From Planomonospora parontospora (GTDB lineage: Bacteria; Actinomycetota; Actinomycetes; Streptosporangiales; Streptosporangiaceae), in assembly GCA_014647935.1 (NCBI GenBank), contig BMQD01000011.1, positions 186,001-250,000 of the forward strand: a DNA stretch of 64,000 nucleotides, read 5' to 3'. The translations under genes and the position numbers were made by a program. This document shows, in pieces, positions 53,052 to 60,103 of this stretch. The notes under the pieces were generated by a model. It saw only the letters and a list, made by a program, of their open reading frames with translations. It did not search any database and was not told where the DNA came from. Every line of letters begins with the position of its first letter. Within the stretch, counting starts at the first letter, position 1.

Positions 53052-54446
53052 GTGGATCCGCTGAAGGCTCTTGCTGATGCGGAGCGCAAGCCGTACTGGC
53101 TGGACAGTCCGGCGAAACCCGAGCCGCGACCGCGGCTCACCGGAGACACCGCCGCCGATCTCGCGGTGGTCGGCGGCGGCTTCTCGGGGCTGTGGACGGC
53201 CCTGATGGCCAAGGAACGCGACCCGTCGCTCGACGTGGTCCTGCTCGAAGGACGCAGGATCGGCTGGGCGGCCACCGGCCGCAACGGCGGCTTCGCGATG
53301 GCGACCCTCACCCACGGCATCGCCAACGGGCTGGAACGCTGGCCCGAGGAGGTCCGGACCCTGGAGCACCTGGGCCTGCGCAACCTCGACGAGATCGGCG
53401 AGACCGTCGAACGGTACGGCATCGACTGCGGCTACGAGCGCACCGGCGAACTGCACGTGGCGACCGAACCCTGGCAGCTGGAGGAGATGCACCGCAACGC
53501 CGAGACCGCCCGCGAGATGGGCGTGCGGTTCGACGTGATGGACGCCGGCCAGGTCAGGGCGGAGGTGGACTCGCCCACCTACGTCGGCGGCATGTGGGAG
53601 CGCGACGGCTGCGCGATGCTCGATCCGGCCGCCCTGGCCTGGGGCCTGCGGCGGGCCTGCCTGGAGCAGGGGGTGCGCATCCACGAGCGCACCCCGGTCC
53701 GCCACATGCGGGAGACCCCGACCGGCATGGAACTGCTGACCCGGGACGGCACCGTCAGGGCGCGCGCGGTCGCCCTGGGCACCGGCGTCTTCCCACCGCT
53801 GCTGCGGCGGCTGAAGCACTTCGTGGTCCCGGTCTACGACTACGCGCTGGTCACCGAGCCGCTCTCGGCGGAGCAGCTGGCCTCGATCGGCTGGCGCAAC
53901 CGGCAGGGCGTCGGAGACTCGGCCAACCGGTTCCACTACTACCGGCTGACCGCCGACAACCGCATCCTGTGGGGCGGCTACGACGCGGTCTACTACAACG
54001 GCGGCAGGATGAAGCCGGAGTACGAGCAGCGCGACGCGACCTTCACCACGCTGGCGGAGCACTTCTTCACGACCTTCCCCCAGCTGTCGGGTCTGCGCTT
54101 CACCCACCGGTGGGGCGGCGTCATCGACACCTGCAGCCGCTTCAGCGCCTTCTACGGGCGCTCGCACGGCGGGCGCGTCGCCTACGCCGTCGGCTACACC
54201 GGCATGGGCGTCGGGGCGACCCGCTTCGGCGCCAACGTCATGCTCGACCTGCTGGCCGGGCGGCAGACCGAGCGGACGCGGCTCCGGATGGTCCGCGAGA
54301 AGCCGGTCCCCTTCCCGCCCGAGCCGGTCCGCTCGGCCGGGATCCAGCTGACCCGCTGGTCGATCGCCCGGGCGGACCTCAACCAGGGCCGCCGCAACCT
54401 CTGGCTGCGGACCCTGGACCGGATGGGCCTGGGCTTCGACTCCTGA
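53052..54446 (+). CDS. PuuB/OrdL-like FAD-dependent amine oxidase (DAO family)
   Basis: This 464-residue flavoenzyme has the dinucleotide motif VVGGGFSGLWTALMA, ATGRNGGF near 80, and the C-terminal VGYTGMGVGATRFGANVM that closes the FAD site. Similar proteins oxidise gamma-glutamylputrescine or related amines with oxygen. It follows the pot genes and the aldehyde dehydrogenase, which could take the next step. The GTG at 53052 was chosen on spacing from AAGTGAG; another GTG nine bases earlier is possible. Confidence 0.85.
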   Translation: MDPLKALADAERKPYWLDSPAKPEPRPRLTGDTAADLAVVGGGFSGLWTALMAKERDPSLDVVLLEGRRIGWAATGRNGGFAMATLTHGIANGLERWPEEVRTLEHLGLRNLDEIGETVERYGIDCGYERTGELHVATEPWQLEEMHRNAETAREMGVRFDVMDAGQVRAEVDSPTYVGGMWERDGCAMLDPAALAWGLRRACLEQGVRIHERTPVRHMRETPTGMELLTRDGTVRARAVALGTGVFPPLLRRLKHFVVPVYDYALVTEPLSAEQLASIGWRNRQGVGDSANRFHYYRLTADNRILWGGYDAVYYNGGRMKPEYEQRDATFTTLAEHFFTTFPQLSGLRFTHRWGGVIDTCSRFSAFYGRSHGGRVAYAVGYTGMGVGATRFGANVMLDLLAGRQTERTRLRMVREKPVPFPPEPVRSAGIQLTRWSIARADLNQGRRNLWLRTLDRMGLGFDS

Positions 54447-54454
54447 CCCGCCGA

Positions 54455-54507
54455 CCCGGGCGGGACCCCGGGAGCGGGTCTCCCCGGCTCCCGGGGTCCC
54501 GCCCGGG
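54455..54507 (+). terminator. 21-base-pair hairpin terminator after the oxidase
   Basis: 54455-54475 pairs perfectly with 54487-54507 around an 11-base loop; the left arm begins CCCGGGCGGGACCCC. Confidence 0.85.
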
Positions 54508-54512
54508 ACCCC

Positions 54513-54556
54513 GTACGGCCCGCGTTCCCGGTTGGCGCCGGGAGCGCGGGCCGTAC
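54513..54556. repeat. 19-base inverted repeat before the hydrolase gene
   Basis: GTACGGCCCGCGTTCCCGG (54513-54531) pairs with 54538-54556 with one mismatch, loop TTGGCG. It ends 11 bases before the hydrolase ATG, so it could be an operator or an RNA element near the ribosome site. Confidence 0.7.
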
Positions 54557-54567
54557 AGACTTGGGGG

Positions 54568-55455
54568 ATGACCGAGAGGGTTGAGTTCACCGCCGACGGT
54601 GTCACGCTCGTCGGCGACCTGCGCGCCCCGGGAGGGCCGGGGCCGCATCCGGCGCTGGTCCTCACCGGGCCGTTCACCGGCACCCGCGACCAGGTCACCG
54701 GCCGGTACGCCGCCCGGCTGGCCGAGGCGGGATACGTGACGCTGGCGTTCGACCACCGCAACTGGGGCGAGTCCGGCGGGCAGCCCCGCTGCGACGAGGA
54801 CCCGCAGGGCAAGCTGCGCGACCTGCGGGCCGCCGTCTCGCTGCTGCGGGCGCGGCCCGAGGTGGACGGCGGCAGGATCGGCGCGGTCGGGATCTGCCTC
54901 GGCGCGGGCTACGCGCTGAAGTTCGCCGCCTTCGACCCCCGGGTGCGGGTCTTCGCCGGGATCGCCGGGGCCTACAACAACCCCTACACGATGCTGGCCG
55001 GGATGTCGCCCGCCGGATACCAGGGGGCGCTGGCCTCCTTCACCGAGGTCCTGGAGCGCCAGGACCTCGGCGGTCCGGTGGAGTACATCCCGGCCGTCGC
55101 GGAGGAGGGCGAGGCGGCGATGCCGGGCGACGAGCCGTTCGCCTACTACGGCACCTCCCGCGGAGCCTCGCCGCACTGGCGCAACGAGGTCACCCGGGCG
55201 TCGGTCCGCGAGCTGATCACCATGGACAACATGACCGGCGCCGACTTCCTGGGGCCCCGGCCCGGGCTCGTCGTGCACGGCGTCGTCGACCGGTTCTGCT
55301 CCCCGGAAGGGGCCGAGGAGGCCTACAAGCGGATGGAGGGGCCCAAGCAGCTCGTCTGGCTGGACGCCAAGCTGCACATCGACCTCTACGACGCCGAGCC
55401 GTACGTCACCCAGGCCGTCGACGCGGTGACCTCCTTCCTCGCCGACCACCTCTAG
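54568..55455 (+). CDS. Alpha/beta hydrolase with Cys at the nucleophile position
   Basis: This 295-residue hydrolase has the fold pattern LVLTGPFTGTRDQ, YVTLAFDHRNWGESGG and a nucleophile elbow VGICLGAGYAL in which Cys takes the usual Ser place. Cys nucleophiles occur in dienelactone hydrolase. The likely acid is in the region near HGVVDRFCSPEGAEE, and His in AKLHIDLYD. The substrate is unknown. The protein is cytoplasmic. GGGGG precedes the ATG. Confidence 0.85.
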   Translation: MTERVEFTADGVTLVGDLRAPGGPGPHPALVLTGPFTGTRDQVTGRYAARLAEAGYVTLAFDHRNWGESGGQPRCDEDPQGKLRDLRAAVSLLRARPEVDGGRIGAVGICLGAGYALKFAAFDPRVRVFAGIAGAYNNPYTMLAGMSPAGYQGALASFTEVLERQDLGGPVEYIPAVAEEGEAAMPGDEPFAYYGTSRGASPHWRNEVTRASVRELITMDNMTGADFLGPRPGLVVHGVVDRFCSPEGAEEAYKRMEGPKQLVWLDAKLHIDLYDAEPYVTQAVDAVTSFLADHL

Positions 55456-55460
55456 CGGGG

Positions 55461-55633
55461 CGGTCCGGGCCGCGCGGTCCGGGCCGTGCGGTCCGGATCG
55501 CCGGAAGTAGCGGACAGTCGGCAGCCGCGGTCCGCCGGAAGTAGCGGACCGGTGGAGGCCGCGGACCGACGAAGGCCACGGGCCGTACATCCATCGATGT
55601 ACGGCCCGGATGGGTCCGCGCGACGATGTACGG
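55461..55633. repeat. Repeat-rich region upstream of the DUF418 gene
   Basis: CGGTCCGG recurs at 55461, 55475 and 55489 (period 14). CGCCGGAAGTAGCGGAC is repeated at 55499 and 55533 (period 34). A perfect palindrome with arms GGGCCGTACATC (55580-55591) and its complement (55596-55607) surrounds CATC. A third half-site GATGTACGGC lies at 55624-55633. Confidence 0.75.
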
Positions 55634-55661
55634 CGCCGCCGCGGCCGGAATCGTGGAAGGC

Positions 55662-56852
55662 ATGACGAGTCAGCGCATCGACGCCCTCGACGTGCTCCGC
55701 GGCATTGCGATCATGGGCACGCTGGGCACCAACATCTGGATCTTCACCAGTCCGGCGGGGCCGGCGGGGGCGCTCGCCGCGCTGGAGCCGGCGGGCGCCC
55801 TGGAGACCTTCCTGCGCTTCCTGACCAACGGCAAGTTCCTGGCCCTGCTCACCCTGCTGTTCGGGGTCGGCCTGGAGCTGCAGTACCGCTCGGCGCGGCG
55901 GCGGGGTACGCCCTGGCCGGGCTGGTACCTGTGGCGGGCGGCGCTGCTGTTCGCCGAAGGGCTGATCCACTATCTGCTGATCTTCGAGTTCGACGTGCTG
56001 ATGGGCTACGCCGTGACCTCGATGGTCGTCGCCTACCTGATCGGCCGGAGCGACCGCGCGGTCCGGTGGTGGATCATCGGCGTGGGATCGGCGTTCACCG
56101 CGGTCATCGGCCTGCTCACCGCCGCGCTGCTGACCGCGCCGGAGCAGCGGGCGGGGCGGGCGGACGAGCCGGTCACCCTGTTCACCGAGGGAAGCTACGC
56201 CGACCAGGTCGCCGCCCGGATCGACTCCTTCGCCCTCTACCGGCTGGAGGCGGTGTTCATCGTCCCGCTGGGCATCGTGCTGTTCCTGCTCGGCTCGCGG
56301 CTGATGCGCGCCGGGGTCTTCGAGGGCTCGGAGCGGGGTACGGTGCTCCGCCGCAGGCTCATGCTCCTCGGATTCGGCGTCGGCGCGCCGCTGAACCTGC
56401 TCACCTCCTTCGCCGGGGAGGGCTGGTTCCTGGTGGACCGCTACCTGCTGCCCCCGCTGGTGGCCCTCGGCCTGCTCGCCCTGGTCACGACCGTCGCGCA
56501 CCGCCTGTCCGGGGCTCCGGGTCTCCTGCGCCGCGGCCTGACGGGCGTCGGCCGGACCGCGCTCAGCTGCTACGTGCTGCAGAACCTGGTGGCGGCGGCG
56601 CTCTGCTACGGCTGGGGACTCGGCCTGGCCGGGCGCCTGGCCGACCAGGGGCCGTGGTGGCCGGTGGCCGCCTGGGCGGGCGTCTGCGCCCTGTTCACCG
56701 TCCTGGCCGCGCTCTGGCTGCGCCGCTTCGACCGGGGGCCGCTGGAACTGGCCTGGCAGTGGGCCTACCGGGCGCCGCAGCGGTCCCGGAGGTCCGGCGG
56801 TCCCGGCGCGGACGGCGCCGAGCGGTCCCGTGACGCGGTCCGGAGCCCGTGA
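55662..56852 (+). CDS. DUF418 family membrane protein
   Basis: This 396-residue protein has a start typical of DUF418, RIDALDVLRGIAIMGTLGTN, and the C-terminal block with GRTALSCYVLQNLVAAALCY. About ten hydrophobic segments are visible. DUF418 proteins are predicted transporters or membrane acyltransferase-like proteins of unknown role. ATG 55662 was chosen; GGAAGG lies very near it, and an earlier in-frame ATG at 55626 overlaps the palindrome half-site. The final 25 residues are charged and disordered. Confidence 0.85.
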   Translation: MTSQRIDALDVLRGIAIMGTLGTNIWIFTSPAGPAGALAALEPAGALETFLRFLTNGKFLALLTLLFGVGLELQYRSARRRGTPWPGWYLWRAALLFAEGLIHYLLIFEFDVLMGYAVTSMVVAYLIGRSDRAVRWWIIGVGSAFTAVIGLLTAALLTAPEQRAGRADEPVTLFTEGSYADQVAARIDSFALYRLEAVFIVPLGIVLFLLGSRLMRAGVFEGSERGTVLRRRLMLLGFGVGAPLNLLTSFAGEGWFLVDRYLLPPLVALGLLALVTTVAHRLSGAPGLLRRGLTGVGRTALSCYVLQNLVAAALCYGWGLGLAGRLADQGPWWPVAAWAGVCALFTVLAALWLRRFDRGPLELAWQWAYRAPQRSRRSGGPGADGAERSRDAVRSP

Positions 56853-56879
56853 GCCTCGGCATGCGGGTCTCACGGCGCC

Positions 56880-58781
56880 TCAGGACCGGCGGGGCGGGGC
56901 GATGACCGGCCGGAGGGCGTCCAGCACGGCCGGGTCCTCGATCGTCGAGGGCACCGGCTCGTCGGCTCCCTCGGCCATGCCCCGCATGGTCTTGCGCAGG
57001 ATCTTCCCCGACCGGGTCTTCGGCAGCGCCGGGACCACGTCCACCCGTTTCAGCGCCGCCACCGCCCCCACCTGCTCGCGCACCGCCCGGACCAGCTCGG
57101 CCCGGAGCGCCTCCGGATCGGCGTCCACGCCGCTCTTGAGCACCACGAAGCCGCGCGGCACCTGGCCCTTCAGCTCGTCGGCCACGCCGATCACCGCGCA
57201 CTCGGCCACCGCCGGGTGCGCGGCCAGCACCGCCTCCATCGACCCGGTGGAGAGCCGGTGCCCGGCCACGTTGATCACGTCGTCGGTGCGGCCCATCACG
57301 TACAGGTAGCCGTCGGCGTCCCGGTAGCCGCCGTCGCCGGTCAGGTAGTGGCCGGGGAAGGCCGACAGGTAGGACTTCACGTAGCGCTCGTCGTCCTGCC
57401 AGAGCGTGGGGAACGTGCCAGGCGGGAGCGGGAGCCGCAGGCAGATCGCGCCCTCCTCGCCGGGGGTGCACTCCGACCCGTCGGGGCGGAGCACCCGCAC
57501 GTCGTAGCCGGGCACGGGCACGGTGGGGGAGCCGGGCTTGACCGGCATCGGCTCCAGGCCGCGCAGGTTCGCCGCGACGGGCCAGCCGGTCTCGGTCTGC
57601 CACCAGTTGTCGATCACCGGGACGCCGAGCCTCTCCGCGGCCCAGCGGTAGGTGTCCGGGTCCAGCCGTTCCCCGGCCAGGAACAGCGTCCGCAGCGACG
57701 AGACGTCGTAGGCGCCCAGCAGCGCCGCGTCCGGGTCCTCCCGCCGGATCGCCCGGAACGCCGTCGGCGCGGTGAACAGCGCGTTCACCCGGTGCTCGGC
57801 GACCACCCGCCAGAACGCGCCCGCGTCCGGCGTGCCCACCGGCTTGCCCTCGTACAGCACTGTCGTCGCGCCGAGCAGCAGCGGGCCGTACACGATGTAG
57901 GAGTGGCCGACCACCCAGCCGACGTCGGAGGCGGCCCAGAACACCTCGCCGGGCCGCACGCCGTAGACGTTCTCCATGCTCCACAGCAGGGCCACCGCGT
58001 GCCCTCCGTTGTCGCGGACCACGCCTTTGGGCAGGCCGGTGGTCCCGCTGGTGTAGAGGACGTAGAGCGGGTCGGTCGCCCGCACCGGCACGCACCCGGC
58101 CGGTTCGGCCCGCGCGGAGGCCCAGTCGACGTCCCGGCCCTCGACCAGCTCCGCCGGGGCCTGCTCGCGCTGGAGGATCACGCAGTGCTCCGGCCGGTGC
58201 TCCGCCAGGTCGAGCGCGGCGTCCAGCATCGGCTTGTACGGCACGACCCGCGTGGGCTCGATCCCGCAGGAGGCCGAGACGACGACCCGGGGCCGGGCGT
58301 CGTCGATCCGGACCGCCAGTTCCTTCGGCGCGAACCCGCCGAACACCACCGAGTGCACCGCCCCCAGCCGCGCGCAGGCGAGCATGGCGACCACCGCCTC
58401 GGGGACCATCGGCATGTAGACCACCACCCGGTCGCCCCGGGCCACACCCAGATCCCGCAGGACCCCGGCGAAGCGGGCGACCTCCTCCAGCAGTTCGGCG
58501 TAGGTGAGCCGCCGGCACGTTCCGGTGACGGGACTGTCGTACACCAGCGCGATCCGCCCGCCGTGCCCCGCCTCGACGTGCCGGTCCAGCGCGTTGAAGC
58601 AGGTGTTCAGCTCCCCGTCGGGGAACCACCGGTAGAACGGCGGGTCCGCGTCGTCCAGCACCCGCTCCGGAGCCCTGCTCCAGGAGACGGCCCGAGCGGC
58701 CTCTCCCCAGAAGCCCTCGGGATCGGCGATGCTGCGGGCGAAGACCTCGGCGTACGGCATCCCGTCATCATGCATCGCCAC
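56880..58781 (-). CDS. prpE: Propionyl-CoA synthetase PrpE-like
   Basis: This 633-residue acyl-CoA synthetase activates a short-chain acid via an acyl-AMP. Adenylation motifs are YVLYTSGTTGLPKGVVRDN (about 245), WWQTETGW and YLTGDGGYRDADGYLYVMGR. The C-terminal KTRSGKILRK has the catalytic Lys near 593, open to acetylation control. LFLAGERLDPDTY is characteristic of PrpE rather than Acs. The start is uncertain: GTG 58781, ATG 58775 or ATG 58760. It is cytoplasmic and converges with the DUF418 gene. Confidence 0.9.
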   Translation of the reverse strand: MAMHDDGMPYAEVFARSIADPEGFWGEAARAVSWSRAPERVLDDADPPFYRWFPDGELNTCFNALDRHVEAGHGGRIALVYDSPVTGTCRRLTYAELLEEVARFAGVLRDLGVARGDRVVVYMPMVPEAVVAMLACARLGAVHSVVFGGFAPKELAVRIDDARPRVVVSASCGIEPTRVVPYKPMLDAALDLAEHRPEHCVILQREQAPAELVEGRDVDWASARAEPAGCVPVRATDPLYVLYTSGTTGLPKGVVRDNGGHAVALLWSMENVYGVRPGEVFWAASDVGWVVGHSYIVYGPLLLGATTVLYEGKPVGTPDAGAFWRVVAEHRVNALFTAPTAFRAIRREDPDAALLGAYDVSSLRTLFLAGERLDPDTYRWAAERLGVPVIDNWWQTETGWPVAANLRGLEPMPVKPGSPTVPVPGYDVRVLRPDGSECTPGEEGAICLRLPLPPGTFPTLWQDDERYVKSYLSAFPGHYLTGDGGYRDADGYLYVMGRTDDVINVAGHRLSTGSMEAVLAAHPAVAECAVIGVADELKGQVPRGFVVLKSGVDADPEALRAELVRAVREQVGAVAALKRVDVVPALPKTRSGKILRKTMRGMAEGADEPVPSTIEDPAVLDALRPVIAPPRRS

Positions 58782-59004
58782 CGGCGCTCGGTCGAGGAGC
58801 CTTCCCGCGTCCGGCCGACGGCTCCCGGCACCCCGTCCGGGTGTCGAGCGCGGTCGCGCACCCGGATCACAGGCCGAGCGGCACGGGCCCGGCCGGGACC
58901 CCTCCGGTGATCAGCGCTGCCAGCGGGGTGGCCAGGTCGCGCGGTGAGAACAGGTCGGGGCCGCATCCGTTCCGGACGGCTCCCGACGAGGCGCGGGACG
59001 ACGC

Positions 59005-59976
59005 TCAGACCACCAGCAGGGTCTTGCCGACCACGTCGCGGGCCTCGATCGCGGCGTGCGCGTCGGCGGCCCGCTCCAGCGGGAAGGTCCGTCCGACCAC
59101 CGGCCGGAGGCGTCCCGCCGCGGCCTCGGCCAGCGCCCGTACGGTCAGCCGCCCCGCCTCCTCGGGTGCGAACTGCACGTCCCGGATGCCGCGCAGGCTC
59201 ACCCCGCGCTCCCGCGCCTCCTCCGGGTCGATCTCGGCGAAGCCCCCGGTGGGCGCGCCGTGCGCGGAGAACCGGCCGCCGCGCGCCGTCACCCCGAACG
59301 CCTCACCGCCGACCCGCCCGCCGACCCCGTCGAAGACCACGTCGGCTCCGGCGCCGCCGGTCAGCTCCCGCACCCGCTCCGCCCAGCCCTCCTCGGAGGG
59401 GTCCACCACGGCCTCTGCGCCGAGGTCCCGGACCAGGTCCGTCTTCCGCGCGCCGCGGGCGGTGCCGATGACCCGGGCCCCCGCCGCGTGCGCCAGCTGG
59501 ACGAGCAGGAACCCCATCCCGCCGCTCGCCCCGGTCACCAGCACCCGTTCCCCCGTCCGGACCCGCGCCGCCTCGAAGACGCCCAGCGCGGTGACGCCGT
59601 CGTGCACGAGGGCCGCGGCGTCGGGCAGGTCCAGGCCGTCGGGCACGGGGACCAGCGCCTCCACCGGGACCGCCGCCCGCTCGGCGTAGCCGCCCGCCGT
59701 GCCGGTCTTGGCGACGACGCGCCGACTGGTCCAGGCGGGGTCCACCCCCTCCCCGGTGGAGAGCACCCGCCCCGCGATCCCTCCGCCCGGCACGTACGGC
59801 GGCTGCACGTCGAAGTATCCGCCCATCTCCCCGCCGCGGATCTGGGTCTCCACGAACAGGGTGTCCACGACGGCCACGCCGACCACGACCTGACCCGGCC
59901 CGGCGACCGGGTCCGGAACCTCGCGCACCGCCAGCACCTCGGGCCCGCCGAACGCCTTCGCCTCGATCGCTCTCAT
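59005..59976 (-). CDS. NADPH:quinone oxidoreductase-like (zinc-free MDR family)
   Basis: This 323-residue protein is a medium-chain dehydrogenase/reductase without the zinc Cys set. It begins MRAIEAKAFGGPEVLAVREV, has the NADPH-binding stretch VLVTGASGGMGFLLVQLA near 147-164, and ARGGRFSAHG later. Such enzymes reduce quinones or enals. The ATG at 59976 has GAGGAGAG upstream. A MerR-type promoter precedes it, suggesting induction by redox-active compounds. Confidence 0.88.
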   Translation of the reverse strand: MRAIEAKAFGGPEVLAVREVPDPVAGPGQVVVGVAVVDTLFVETQIRGGEMGGYFDVQPPYVPGGGIAGRVLSTGEGVDPAWTSRRVVAKTGTAGGYAERAAVPVEALVPVPDGLDLPDAAALVHDGVTALGVFEAARVRTGERVLVTGASGGMGFLLVQLAHAAGARVIGTARGARKTDLVRDLGAEAVVDPSEEGWAERVRELTGGAGADVVFDGVGGRVGGEAFGVTARGGRFSAHGAPTGGFAEIDPEEARERGVSLRGIRDVQFAPEEAGRLTVRALAEAAAGRLRPVVGRTFPLERAADAHAAIEARDVVGKTLLVV

Positions 59977-60019
59977 GTCCGCTCTCCTCACGTCGTGCTC
60001 GCTCGCATCCGTCAGAAGC

Positions 60020-60050
60020 AGTCTCGAACCTCGACTTTGCTTGAGGTCAA
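60020..60050 (-). promoter_or_regulatory. MerR/SoxR-type promoter with 19-base spacer
   Basis: On the minus strand TTGACC (60045-60050) and GAGACT (60020-60025) are 19 bases apart. The spacer contains an 18-base inverted repeat CCTCAAGCAAAGTCGAGG (60029-60046), close to SoxR and MerR-family boxes. The start of transcription would be about 40 bases before the oxidoreductase ATG. Confidence 0.65.
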
Positions 60051-60103
60051 CCGGGAGTGACCGGCGTCACGCGGCGCCGCCCGGGGCCGTACGGCGTCCC
60101 CGC

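Noticed and set aside
60045-60050. TTGACC seen as an ordinary vegetative promoter
   Set aside because: Spacer is 19 bases, too long for a standard promoter, and an inverted repeat fills it, so a MerR-type promoter is the better reading.
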